Assembly: GCA_965117025.1 (NCBI GenBank)
Contig: OZ220746.1
Coordinates: forward strand, 1,612,001 to 1,676,000
Length of the DNA: 64,000 bases
Direction: 5' to 3'
From: VXPQ01 sp965117025
Lineage (GTDB): Bacteria; Bacteroidota; Rhodothermia; Rhodothermales; VXPQ01
The notes beneath the pieces are model-generated. The model was given only the letters and a program-made list of their open reading frames with translations. It searched no databases and was not told where the DNA came from. This document shows, one piece after another, positions 43,329-51,909 of this stretch. Within the stretch, counting starts at the first letter, position 1. Every line of letters starts with the position of its first letter. The translations under genes and the position numbers were made by a program.

Positions 43329-43793
43329 TCAGGTGTGACGTTCCGAGCGCATGGAAGATTCGTCGAGACGGCGGCAAAGTTCTTGCAACGCTTCCGGCAG
43401 ATCGGCATGCACCCGGTGACCCGGTCGGGCATCGTCCTGTCGACCGGCGCGATGAATGATCATCATGGTCAATGCACTTTCCGTGCCGGCAAAACGATCC
43501 AGTATTCCCTGCTGATGCAGCCGGTATGTTTCGCGCAGCAACCGCTTGATACGGTTCCGGCTGGCGGCTTTTGCATGGCGGCTGGGCGCAAATCCGATCT
43601 GGACAGGCGCATCCGCCTCGAGTTGTGCTCGGGACACTATCCGGTACACAAGCCGAATACATCCTTTGCCGACCGTACCGACATCCTCCCGGTCACGGTC
43701 AAACAAGGGGCGAATCAGGCGCTTCCGCTTAAGGCGGAATGAGCGCGGCAATTTTTGAAAGGGGCGCAGGCTCCCATCCTCTGGCACGGCCAC
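43329..43793 (-). CDS. rnpA: Ribonuclease P protein component
   Basis: RnpA is the protein cofactor of RNase P, which matures tRNA 5' ends. The 154-residue product has the signature RNR box ASRNRIKRLLRETYRLH and the basic N-terminal LPRSFRLKRKRLIRPLF. It is longer than the usual 110-120 residues through extensions at both ends. It lies 9 bp after rpmH, the invariant pairing in bacterial chromosomes. Confidence 0.92.
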   Translation of the reverse strand: MAVPEDGSLRPFQKLPRSFRLKRKRLIRPLFDRDREDVGTVGKGCIRLVYRIVSRAQLEADAPVQIGFAPSRHAKAASRNRIKRLLRETYRLHQQGILDRFAGTESALTMMIIHRAGRQDDARPGHRVHADLPEALQELCRRLDESSMRSERHT

Positions 43794-43802
43794 GATCTCA
43801 GG

Positions 43803-43958
43803 CTATTTGCCGGACCGCGTGTCGCTTACGGTAAGGACGTTGCGGCCTTTCTCGCGTCGGCGCTTGAGCACCCTGCGCCCGTTTTTTGAACTCATACGGG
43901 CACGGAAGCCGTGCTTGTTGGCGCGCTTGCGTCTACTTGGCTGATAAGTACGTTTCAT
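43803..43958 (-). CDS. rpmH: 50S ribosomal protein L34
   Basis: The 51-residue basic protein begins MKRTYQPSRRKRANKHGFRA and contains RMSSKNGRRVLKRRREKGR, the L34 sequence. The start at ATG 43958 is fixed by homology; the frame is open further upstream to 44105 but those residues are unrelated. It heads the rpmH-rnpA-yidC block. Upstream the DNA separates it from divergent tRNA genes. Confidence 0.95.
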   Translation of the reverse strand: MKRTYQPSRRKRANKHGFRARMSSKNGRRVLKRRREKGRNVLTVSDTRSGK

Positions 43959-44106
43959 AATACGGTGATCCGAAAACGCATCTCGACGATATTTATCGCA
44001 GGTACAGAACAGGGCTATACGCACATACCTGCAGGTATGTTTTCGTATCTCGTGAAGTAACTCTGCGGAACCCCTTTTTCCTGACGGAGTACCGGGAAAA
44101 GGCACA

Positions 44107-44178
44107 GCGGGAGTAGCTCAGGGGTAGAGCATCAGCTTCCCAAGCTGAGGGTCGCGGGTTCGAATCCCGTTTCCCGCT
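44107..44178 (+). tRNA. tRNA-Gly (CCC)
   Basis: A 72-nt cloverleaf: acceptor GCGGGAG/TTCCCGC, D-loop AGCTCAGGGGTAGAGC, anticodon arm TCAGC-TTCCCAA-GCTGA giving anticodon CCC, and T-arm GCGGG-TTCGAAT-CCCGT. CCA is not encoded. Confidence 0.92.
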
Positions 44179-44238
44179 CAGTCAGATGGTTCGGGGTGTG
44201 TGGCCACAGCGTCACCATGCATCGTACCGGTGCGAACC

Positions 44239-44313
44239 GGGCGGTTAGCTCAGTTGGTTCAGAGCGCCTGCCTTACAAGCAGGAGGTCACTGGTTCGAAT
44301 CCGGTACCGCCCA
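44239..44313 (+). tRNA. tRNA-Val (TAC)
   Basis: A 75-nt cloverleaf: acceptor GGGCGGT/ACCGCCC with discriminator A, D-arm AGCTCAGTTGGTTCAGAGC, anticodon arm CCTGC-CTTACAA-GCAGG giving anticodon TAC, and T-arm CTGG-TTCGAAT-CCGG. It follows tRNA-Gly by 60 bp and is probably co-transcribed. CCA is not encoded. Confidence 0.92.
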
Positions 44314-44355
44314 CGAAAAGGCGAATTACATCTGTTTTATCCTTGTCGTTCCCTC

Positions 44356-44384
44356 TTGACTTCCTGTATCAAAAACATTAGACT
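44356..44384 (+). promoter_or_regulatory. Candidate promoter for the partner-switching operon
   Basis: TTGACT, 17-nt spacer, TAGACT: a good sigma70-type match 43 bp after the tRNA. If used it gives a 5' leader of over 350 nt before the STAS gene. A second candidate TTGACA begins near 44591. The remaining 44385-44748 sequence contains no gene I can support and no riboswitch I recognise; GGAGG lies 10 nt before the STAS start. Confidence 0.4.
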
Positions 44385-44748
44385 GCACCGGATTCTGTCC
44401 TGTGCAGTCCCGATTTTCGGGTCCGGGTCGGGTCTGTATCGCAATGACAACAGAACGATTCATATTCGGCAATGGACGCTATGGGGGACAAGGCATTTCT
44501 GGCTGAAGAACCCCCTTCCTGGCTGCTCAACCGGAGATACAGCACCTTGGACTACGTTGCACCTGTAATCCGGACAGATCCATATATCCTTGACAGGAGT
44601 ACAACTATGTCTACAGGCTGTGGGCTGACAAGGAAGAGGATGGAATAGGGAAAATCCTGTTTGGCCGCCCCGAAAAAAACGTGGCTACGACTTGTAGCGA
44701 AACAAGAAAACAAACTGCGAAACAACTACTCTCACGGAGGTAGAGTCA

Positions 44749-45084
44749 ATGCAAGTAACTACCGAAAACAAAAACGGGAGCCTTGTCATAGTGACCGAAG
44801 GGCGTGTCGACGGCAGTAACGCCCCCGAATTTCAGGAAGCCTTGAAAGAAGCGATCAAGGAGGGTGGGCAAAAAGTGATCCTCGATTTCGAACACCTTTC
44901 GTATATCAGCAGTGCAGGCCTACGCGTCATTCTGATGTTCGCCAAGCAACTCCGGAGAGAAAACATATCATTTGCGGCATGTTCGCTCATCGCTTCGGTC
45001 AAGGATATTTTTGCAATTAGCGGCTTCGACAAAATAATCCCGATTCACACATCGCAACAGGAAGCGATGGCTGCGCTTGGATAA
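44749..45084 (+). CDS. STAS-domain anti-sigma factor antagonist (SpoIIAA/RsbV-like)
   Basis: A 111-residue single STAS domain: opening VTTENKNGSLVIVTEGRVDGSNAPEF and the phosphorylation-site loop LSYISSAGLRVILMF, where S54 is the expected target serine. In partner switching the unphosphorylated form binds the anti-sigma kinase and frees its client; phosphorylation switches it off. The matching phosphatase and kinase follow in the same operon. GGAGG lies 10 nt before the start. Which sigma factor or other client is regulated cannot be read here; the ECF sigma gene at 60 kb is far away. Confidence 0.9.
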   Translation: MQVTTENKNGSLVIVTEGRVDGSNAPEFQEALKEAIKEGGQKVILDFEHLSYISSAGLRVILMFAKQLRRENISFAACSLIASVKDIFAISGFDKIIPIHTSQQEAMAALG

Positions 45085-45142
45085 TTGATTCAGCAAGGTT
45101 TATGGCGCCGTTCAAGCCGGGAAATGACAAAAATATCCAGGA

Positions 45143-46306
45143 ATGAGCAAAAATCCGTACAAGATCCTCGTCGTGGACGACGAACCGGACTTGCAGCCGC
45201 TCATGTTGCAACGTATGCGGCGAAGCATTCGGGCCGGTAAGTATGTTTTTGTTTTTGCGGGCAACGGTTTAGAGGCATTGGAGCGGCTTCGTGAGCAGGA
45301 AGATATCGACATGGTGGTCTCGGATATCAATATGCCGCAAATGGATGGGCTGACCCTGCTTGACCAGATTGCGCAATTGGATCCGAACATCCGCTCCGTG
45401 ATTATTTCCGCATACGGTGACATGAAGAACATTCGCACGGCTATGAACCGTGGCGCCTTCGACTTCATCACCAAACCGGTCGACTTCGACGATCTCAGAA
45501 TTACCATTGACCGGACCCTGGAACACATGGCGCGTTGGCGCGAAGCGCTCGCTTCGCGTGATAAACTGGTTTCGCTGCAGAACGAACTCGATATCGCCAG
45601 AAAGATGCAGCGGGCCATTCTGCCTACTGAATTCCCCAATAAGCCCGACTACGACATTTTCGGCGACATGGAGCCTGCCCGCAATGTCGGTGGAGATTTT
45701 TTCGATGTGATTCCTCTGGGACGGGGTCGGGTCGGCCTCGCCATAGCCGACGTGTCGGACAAAGGGGTGCCGGCCGCCCTGTTCATGATGTCCAGCCGCA
45801 CCTTGTTAAAAGGCGCAGCTATTGGAAGCACAGCGCCCTCTGATGCCCTGCGGGAAGTAAATAATATGCTGTGCGAGAAAAACGATTCCATGATGTTTGT
45901 GACCCTGCTATACGGGATATATGACCCGGAAAGCGGAGAATTTACGTATGCGAACGCGGGACATAACAGCCCGGTTATCCTCCATTCCGATAAAAGCTGC
46001 TCCATGCTTCCGCTGACCGGCGGAGTGGCTATCGGAGTCATGCCCGATCTGGAATACGAGCAGAAAACGGTCACGCTTGCGCCCGGCGAGACGCTCACTT
46101 TGTATACGGACGGCGTCACAGAAGCTATGAACGAGGACAAGGAAGAGTTGGGCGAAGACCGCTTGTTCGATATGCTTAAGGGAGCTTCCTCCGGAGAACC
46201 TGAGACAATTACACGGGCAATCTTTGACGGAATAAGGGCTTTTGTCGGCGACGCGCCGCAATCGGATGACATTACCTGCCTGGCAATCCACCGGCCCGAA
46301 AACTGA
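45143..46306 (+). CDS. Response regulator fused to PP2C-type (SpoIIE/RsbU) phosphatase
   Basis: The 387-residue protein joins a receiver domain (1-120: VVDDEPD, phospho-acceptor D61 in VVSDINMPQMDG, K111 in TKPVD) by a helical linker to a PPM/SpoIIE phosphatase (about 150-385: MQRAILPTEFP, ARNVGGDFFDV with metal Asp residues, IADVSDKGVPAALFMM, YTDGVTEAMNE, SDDITCLAI). Phosphorylation of the receiver should control dephosphorylation of the STAS protein encoded just upstream. The histidine kinase three genes downstream is the obvious candidate phosphodonor. Architecture resembles RssB/RsbU-like hybrid regulators of general stress responses. Confidence 0.92.
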   Translation: MSKNPYKILVVDDEPDLQPLMLQRMRRSIRAGKYVFVFAGNGLEALERLREQEDIDMVVSDINMPQMDGLTLLDQIAQLDPNIRSVIISAYGDMKNIRTAMNRGAFDFITKPVDFDDLRITIDRTLEHMARWREALASRDKLVSLQNELDIARKMQRAILPTEFPNKPDYDIFGDMEPARNVGGDFFDVIPLGRGRVGLAIADVSDKGVPAALFMMSSRTLLKGAAIGSTAPSDALREVNNMLCEKNDSMMFVTLLYGIYDPESGEFTYANAGHNSPVILHSDKSCSMLPLTGGVAIGVMPDLEYEQKTVTLAPGETLTLYTDGVTEAMNEDKEELGEDRLFDMLKGASSGEPETITRAIFDGIRAFVGDAPQSDDITCLAIHRPEN

Positions 46307-46319
46307 CATCCGAAATTTC

Positions 46320-46730
46320 ATGCTCTCTCTTAAAATCAAAACGGAAGTCGCAGAACTGGAGCGTATTTTCGCGGCCGTGGACGAACTTGCCGCTCAGAAC
46401 AATTGGCCTGACGATTTCATCTTTCGAATCAATCTGGTAATTGAAGAAGTAGCAATGAATTGTATAAAATACTGTCATATGGAAGGAGTGTCCGATTTCG
46501 AGATAACGATGGACCCTCAAGACGATGTGCTTACGATTGAGATTATCGATACCGGACGACCTTTCGACCCGCTAACAGATGCCCCTGAAGCGGATACGGA
46601 TTCGGATATCGAAGACCGTGCTATAGGCGGTTTGGGCATACATCTGGTGCGCACCATGACAGACGATATGCGTTACCGGCGGGAAGCAGACCAGAATCGT
46701 TTGACGCTGATCATGCACAAACCTTCATGA
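46320..46730 (+). CDS. Anti-sigma-type serine kinase, GHKL fold (RsbW/SpoIIAB-like)
   Basis: From ATG 46320 the 136-residue product is a lone HATPase domain: N box NLVIEEVAMNCIKYC (N47), G1 motif IDTGRPFDPL, and G2 motif GGLGIHLVRTM. Proteins of this type phosphorylate STAS antagonists and sequester sigma factors. Thirteen base pairs separate it from the phosphatase gene, and its stop overlaps the next gene by 4 bp. Together with the STAS protein and phosphatase it completes a partner-switching set. Confidence 0.9.
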   Translation: MLSLKIKTEVAELERIFAAVDELAAQNNWPDDFIFRINLVIEEVAMNCIKYCHMEGVSDFEITMDPQDDVLTIEIIDTGRPFDPLTDAPEADTDSDIEDRAIGGLGIHLVRTMTDDMRYRREADQNRLTLIMHKPS

Positions 46731-48100
46731 AGCAACTACCCGGCCTACTGGCAGCTGTGCTTCTGATGCTGGTTCTGGCGGGAACTGGCCCTTTCATTGT
46801 TTCCATCACTATTCCGGAGGGATGGACCTGGTTGGGCAGTGGGGTCGAAAAAAGTGAAGGGGTAGTGGTTTCGGAAGGGAACGTAGAGACTGCCTCCCTC
46901 TCTGAAAGCACTGGGCAAGATGCTCCGTTGCCGGATACCGCTTCGGTAACGATTCAGGGAATCGGCGTTTCCGACAATGAGGTCCTTTTCGGTCAATCCG
47001 CGGCCTTCAGTGGACCGGCTCAGGAACTCGGCCAGGGTATGCAGCGGGGTATCCGGGCTGCTTTTCATGAAGTCAATCGGCGCGGCGGGGTTCATGGACG
47101 GCAATTGAAACTGATATCCCTGGACGACTTCTATGAACCCGAAGCGGCGATCCAGAATACTGTTCGATTGATCGAGGAGGAAAAAGTGTTTGCGCTGATT
47201 GGCGCGGTCGGCACGCCCACTTCCCGTTCCGCCGTTCCAGTCGCTGCAGAGGCAGATATTCCCTACATCGCTCCGTTCACCGGCGCCGCCTTCCTGCGCG
47301 ACACCACATGGCACAACATAATCAACCTTAGAGCCTCGTATGACCAGGAAACCGAGGAAATGGTCGCCCGGCTGACAGAAGATCTGGATATCGAGCGTAT
47401 CTCGATACTCTATCAGGACGATTCCTTCGGCCGCGCGGGTTATCTGGGGGCAAGAAAAGCGCTCGAAAAGCGCGGGATGGAGCCGGCCTCGATCGGACTG
47501 TATACGCGGAACACATTGGCTGTCAAGACAGCCCTCCTTGATCTGCGGCAGGGCGATCCCGAAGCGGTGATTCTCGTGGGGGCGTACCAGCCGGTCGCCG
47601 CGCTGATCGCATGGGCAAGGCATACGGGAATGAACCCCGTTTTCATAACCATTTCTTTCGTGGGCAGTAACGCATTGGCCAGAGAACTCGGGGAGGAAGG
47701 CGACGGAGTCTTTGTAACCCAGGTGGTGCCCTTCCCACTGGACCAAACCCTCCCCGTGGTTGCCGCCTATCAACGCGCCCTGTCGGCCTACGCCCCTGAA
47801 GAAATTCCTGGATTTGTCTCCTTCGAAGGTTATCTGGCCGGACGTCTGGCCGCCGCCGGACTGGAAAGGTGCCCCCGGAATGTAACAAGAAACTGTTTCA
47901 TGGATAGCTTGCAACAGACAGGCAGCGCCGACATCGACATCAACGGATTCAAACTCCGCTACGGGGAACACGACAATCAGGGATCAGATACCGTATTCCT
48001 GACCATGATAGGGGAAGATGGTCGTTATTACGCCGTCAACTCGCTCATGGACACAGATCGTCTGTGGAAACAACTGCCCGTTCTGTGGCCAATGAATTAG
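46727..48100 (+). CDS. Periplasmic ligand-binding protein (Peripla_BP_6, LivJ-like) of a signalling operon
   Basis: A 457-residue protein with an N-terminal membrane/signal segment (MKQLPGLLAAVLLMLVLAGTGPFIVSI), a 50-residue low-complexity linker, then a type I periplasmic-binding fold: VLFGQSAAFSGPAQELGQGM, INLRASYDQETEEMVARL, SILYQDDSFGRAGY. Such proteins bind amino acids, amides or peptides. There is no ABC permease here; instead the gene is coupled to an anti-sigma-type kinase upstream and a histidine kinase 33 bp downstream, so it probably senses a ligand for the kinase, as TorT does for TorS. Its 3' end is partly duplicated in the following gap (48107-48137). Confidence 0.85.
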   Translation: MKQLPGLLAAVLLMLVLAGTGPFIVSITIPEGWTWLGSGVEKSEGVVVSEGNVETASLSESTGQDAPLPDTASVTIQGIGVSDNEVLFGQSAAFSGPAQELGQGMQRGIRAAFHEVNRRGGVHGRQLKLISLDDFYEPEAAIQNTVRLIEEEKVFALIGAVGTPTSRSAVPVAAEADIPYIAPFTGAAFLRDTTWHNIINLRASYDQETEEMVARLTEDLDIERISILYQDDSFGRAGYLGARKALEKRGMEPASIGLYTRNTLAVKTALLDLRQGDPEAVILVGAYQPVAALIAWARHTGMNPVFITISFVGSNALARELGEEGDGVFVTQVVPFPLDQTLPVVAAYQRALSAYAPEEIPGFVSFEGYLAGRLAAAGLERCPRNVTRNCFMDSLQQTGSADIDINGFKLRYGEHDNQGSDTVFLTMIGEDGRYYAVNSLMDTDRLWKQLPVLWPMN

Positions 48101-48137
48101 TTACCTCGTCAACTCGTTCATGGACGAATATCTGTGG
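48034..48137. repeat. Partial direct duplication spanning the 3' end of the binding-protein gene
   Basis: The stretch at 48034-48067 (CGTCAACTCGCTCATGGAC...CTGTGG) recurs with a few changes at 48107-48137. The second copy is out of frame and contains the GTG start (48134) of the histidine kinase. The offset is 73 bp. Confidence 0.55.
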
Positions 48138-50299
48138 CTAACTCACTGCACAGCCTGAAGAACCGTCGCTTCCGGATTTCCACCCAACTTTATTCCGGTA
48201 TTGGAGGCGCTGTGGCCCTGACCGTGGCCGCAAGTCTGGTCGGGTGGTTTTCCTTCAACCAGGTCGGCGAAGCCCAGAGCGACGTGAACGAAGGCGCCAT
48301 TCCCGAGATGGCTGCGGCCTTTGAGATTGCCCAATACAGCGGGACCCTGGTGGTTGCTGCTCCGCGCCTGACGGCCGCAGAGACACCCGAGATATTCGAA
48401 GAAATCTATATAAGCATTACCGAAGCCCGCGAATCCTTTGATCAGCAACTGGCGGTTCTGGAAAGCAGCGAGGGAACAGACGAACGTTCTCAGCGCATTC
48501 GCGCCCATTCCGACACGCTGACCGCGAACATTGAAGCTATCAAAGACCAGGGGGCCAGAATGTTCGAACTGGCTGCCGCGCGGGAAAATTTACGAGAACA
48601 AATCATAGACCTGCGTAACCACCTTGAACGTTTAGTGGTCTCAGCCATCGATGACCAGTTGTTCTACACGATCACCGGGTACCGGGACCTCGGCGCCCCC
48701 CCGGCAGATAGCTCAGAGCATTTCTCGGTAGAGGAATTGGAACGGTACCGCCACTTGTCCGAGTTGCAGGCGGATGCCAACATCGCCACGGAGTTGCTGG
48801 TGAACGCATTTACCCACTCTTACGCTGCGACGATCGAGCCGCTACGGGAACGTTTCGAGGCCGCCGCCAGCCGCATTGAACGTAATATGGCGGTGCTTCA
48901 GGATTCCCCTTTCCATGCCGAACTTACTCCCGCTTTCGACGAATTGTACATGCTCGGAACGGGGGAGGAAAGCGGATTTGTTTTACTGCAGGAGGAACTC
49001 CGGCTCGCCGAGAATCAACGGGACTTGCTCACATACAACAGCAACGAGGCGGCCAGCCTTATCGCTGAAGTGGACAGTCTGGTGATTGCGGCGAGCAACA
49101 GCGCGCAGGAAGCCACCGACGCTTCCGCCAACGCCATCTTTACGGGCCGCACCCTGCTCCTTTCGATCAGCATTGTCAGTATCGTCGGGGCCATTCTTAT
49201 CGCCTGGTTATTCGTCGGCCGCATATTGCTTTCCCGCATTCAGCGCTTGTCGGACTGGATGCATCGCATGGCCGAGGGAGATCTGGAACTTGAGGTCGAG
49301 ATCGGTGGAAATGACGAGGTTACCGACATGGCCGGAGCCCTGGAGGTGTTCCGACGCCATGCCCTGGAAGTACAACGACTCAACCTCGTGGAAAAGCTGG
49401 CGGAAGATCTGAAGACAAAAAACAATGAACTGGAAAGCGTGCTGGACAAACTGCGCAAGGCCCAGGATCAGATTGTCATGCAGGAAAAACTGGCGGCCCT
49501 TGGCGAATTGACGGCGGGCGTCGCCCATGAAATCAGAAATCCGCTGAACTTCGTCAAGAACTTCTCCGAAGCGTCAGAAGAACTTCTTGAGGAACTGCAC
49601 GAAGTGCTGAATGAAAATAACGAACAGCTAAGCGACGATCAGCAGGACCTCATCCAGGAAATCACGGATGACCTGAACAGCAATTTCGAGCGCATCAAGC
49701 ATCACGGCGAACGCGCCGACCGCATCGTCCACGACATGCTGATGCTGGGGCGGGGCGAAGCGAAACACCAGGACACCGACATCAACAACCTGCTCGATGA
49801 ACATGCCCGTCTTGCCTACCATAGCGTACGGGCAAGCGATTCTGACTTTCAACTCGACATAAAACAGGACTTCGACCCGGATGCAGGCGTTCTCAAGGTC
49901 ATATCCCAGGATCTGGGCCGTGTTTTCCTGAATATGGTGAACAACAGTTGCTATGCCATCGACGAAAAACGACGAGAAAAGATGGAAGCCGGAGTAGGGC
50001 TGGAGGACTACATGCCGACGCTGTGGCTCACCACCAGGCGCAAGGAAGACCGTGTCGAGATACGTATCAAGGACAACGGCCCCGGGATTCCTCCCGATGT
50101 TATGAAAAAGATATTCGATCCGTTCTTCACCACGAAACCCACCGACAAGGGCACCGGGCTCGGCCTCGCTATGTCCAGCGACATTATCCGCGAGCACGGG
50201 GGCACCATCCGTGTAGATACCGAAGTGGGAGACTTCACCGAAATGATCATTGAACTACCCCTGACGCCAGCAGAGGAAACGGCTGAAGCAACGGGATAG
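48134..50299 (+). CDS. Sensor histidine kinase, TorS-like, with HAMP
   Basis: The 721-residue product starts at GTG 48134. TM1 lies near 20-42, a helical periplasmic sensor to about 335, TM2 near 339-361 (LLLSISIVSIVGAILIAWLF), HAMP to about 415 (GGNDEVTDMAGALEVFRRH), a coiled coil, then the HisKA region LTAGVAHEIRNPLNFVKNF with H465, and the ATPase with NMVNNSCYAIDE, DNGPGIPPDV and GTGLGLAMS. The periplasmic part and HAMP ending resemble TorS, which reads a periplasmic binding protein; such a protein is encoded just upstream. It lacks a receiver domain of its own, and the only receiver nearby is in the PP2C protein. Confidence 0.9.
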   Translation: MANSLHSLKNRRFRISTQLYSGIGGAVALTVAASLVGWFSFNQVGEAQSDVNEGAIPEMAAAFEIAQYSGTLVVAAPRLTAAETPEIFEEIYISITEARESFDQQLAVLESSEGTDERSQRIRAHSDTLTANIEAIKDQGARMFELAAARENLREQIIDLRNHLERLVVSAIDDQLFYTITGYRDLGAPPADSSEHFSVEELERYRHLSELQADANIATELLVNAFTHSYAATIEPLRERFEAAASRIERNMAVLQDSPFHAELTPAFDELYMLGTGEESGFVLLQEELRLAENQRDLLTYNSNEAASLIAEVDSLVIAASNSAQEATDASANAIFTGRTLLLSISIVSIVGAILIAWLFVGRILLSRIQRLSDWMHRMAEGDLELEVEIGGNDEVTDMAGALEVFRRHALEVQRLNLVEKLAEDLKTKNNELESVLDKLRKAQDQIVMQEKLAALGELTAGVAHEIRNPLNFVKNFSEASEELLEELHEVLNENNEQLSDDQQDLIQEITDDLNSNFERIKHHGERADRIVHDMLMLGRGEAKHQDTDINNLLDEHARLAYHSVRASDSDFQLDIKQDFDPDAGVLKVISQDLGRVFLNMVNNSCYAIDEKRREKMEAGVGLEDYMPTLWLTTRRKEDRVEIRIKDNGPGIPPDVMKKIFDPFFTTKPTDKGTGLGLAMSSDIIREHGGTIRVDTEVGDFTEMIIELPLTPAEETAEATG

Positions 50300-50323
50300 C
50301 GCACCGGAAAAGGCCCAGGGCTG

Positions 50324-50343
50324 CATAGTGTTAACAGACCCTA
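50324..50343 (-). repeat. Dispersed motif A, copy 5, supplying the DEAD-box helicase stop codon
   Basis: On the minus strand TAGGGTCTGTTAACACTATG, in which TAG (50343-50341) ends the helicase gene. It lies in the 41-bp gap between convergent genes. Confidence 0.7.
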
Positions 50344-51858
50344 CCTTTTCTTACCGCGGGGCCGCGCACGATTTCGCGGCTTTTTGTCAGCACTTGCGGT
50401 CTCCTTCACTTCCTTCCGCACCGTCTGCGCCTTGTTCATATGTATGTCGCTAACGAACATGGCAAGTAATTCCGGTTCTTCCCGGGCCAGTTCCTGAACA
50501 AGCGACACAAACTGCCGGTCGCGCTCCCGCTCCATATTCGTTCGTTCGCGAAGGCGATTCTCCAACACGACCGTAAGACGCTCCGCAACGCGCGCACTCA
50601 CATCCTCCGCCGTCGGGACAGGGCGTTTCTCCACCGGTACCCCATAGCGCATGGCCGAACGGATGAGGTCCGTTTCATCCTCCACGGTTGCCAGTACGAC
50701 AGCAACGCCCATCTTCCCGGCGCGGGCGGTACGACCCGACCGGTGAATCAGGTATTCCGGATCTTGCGGCACGTCATACATGAATACATGGCTGAGGTCC
50801 GATATATCAATCCCCCGGGCAGCGACATCCGTAGCGACCAGAAAGCGCGTCTCTCCCGAATGGGTTCGGGCAAGGGCTGCTTCCCGGGCTTTCTGCGATA
50901 AATCTCCGGAAATGGCATCGGCGCTATAGCCATAATTCCGCAGAAACGTCGTCAAATACTCGACATCCCTTTTTCTGTTGACAAATATGATCGCTGATTC
51001 GGGATTTTCAATCTCGAACAAACGTACCAGAACGCGATCCTTTTCCATCGGATCGGTCACATAATACCGGTATTCCATCGTGTCGATGCTTTCTTTGCCC
51101 GCACTCAACGAAATGAACCGGGGCTCTGTGAGAAAATCCCTGCTGAGCGACCGCACTCTTGGAGGAATTGTGGCGCTAAACATCAGGGTACACCGTTCGG
51201 CAGGCAAGTACCGCCTCAACGCCTGCATATCCGGGTAGAAGCCCATCGAGAGCATCTCGTCGGCTTCATCGAAAATAAGATATTCGAGTTGCCGCAGATC
51301 GGCGTTGCCCCGGCTGAGATGATCAAGAATACGGCCGGGCGTACCGATCACTACCTGGGCGCCGGCTTGCAAGCCCCTGGTTTGTGACCCGTACTCGACC
51401 CCCCCGTACACAAGAACAGATTCCAACGCGCTGGTTTCGCGGTTGGCCTGCTTCATGTGTTCGAACACCTCGCTGATCTGCTTCGCCAGTTCGCGGGTAG
51501 GCGTCATGACAAGCGCCTGCGTGACACGGCGCGACGGATCCATAAGTTCGAAAAGCGGCAACAAAAAAGCGCCCGTCTTGCCGGATCCGGTGCGGGACTG
51601 CACAATCAGGTCAGCGCCTTCGAGAATGTAGGGAATGACCTGTTCCTGAACGGGCATGAGGGCGTCCCACCCGGCAGCACCAACCGCCGCACGTACTTTC
51701 GCCGGCAAGTTGCCAAGGGAAGCGTCGGGGAGACGCTCTGCAATACCCTCCTGGATTTCCTGGATCTGTTGTTCGCTATGCTGCTCGCGCTGTGCGCGAC
51801 GGGTCAAGTCAATGACCTTGGTGTAGGAAGATGACGGGGTTTCGTCGTTCTCGCTCAT
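50341..51858 (-). CDS. DEAD-box ATP-dependent RNA helicase
   Basis: A 505-residue helicase with the full motif set: Q-motif region GWDALMPVQEQVIPYIL, motif I SRTGSGKT, PTRELA, GTPGR, DEAD, SAT, and in domain 2 IIFVNRKRD, TDVAARGID and HRSGRTARAGK. A C-terminal extension of roughly 110 residues ends in a basic tail (KKPRNRARPRGKKR), typical of cold-shock or ribosome-assembly helicases of the CsdA/DeaD type but without a clear RNA-binding domain. It stands alone downstream of fabG. Confidence 0.92.
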   Translation of the reverse strand: MSENDETPSSSYTKVIDLTRRAQREQHSEQQIQEIQEGIAERLPDASLGNLPAKVRAAVGAAGWDALMPVQEQVIPYILEGADLIVQSRTGSGKTGAFLLPLFELMDPSRRVTQALVMTPTRELAKQISEVFEHMKQANRETSALESVLVYGGVEYGSQTRGLQAGAQVVIGTPGRILDHLSRGNADLRQLEYLIFDEADEMLSMGFYPDMQALRRYLPAERCTLMFSATIPPRVRSLSRDFLTEPRFISLSAGKESIDTMEYRYYVTDPMEKDRVLVRLFEIENPESAIIFVNRKRDVEYLTTFLRNYGYSADAISGDLSQKAREAALARTHSGETRFLVATDVAARGIDISDLSHVFMYDVPQDPEYLIHRSGRTARAGKMGVAVVLATVEDETDLIRSAMRYGVPVEKRPVPTAEDVSARVAERLTVVLENRLRERTNMERERDRQFVSLVQELAREEPELLAMFVSDIHMNKAQTVRKEVKETASADKKPRNRARPRGKKR

Positions 51859-51909
51859 AACGTCTGGTATCTGGCGTGCGGGCCGGGAGCGATATGCTCC
51901 GGGTTGGCG

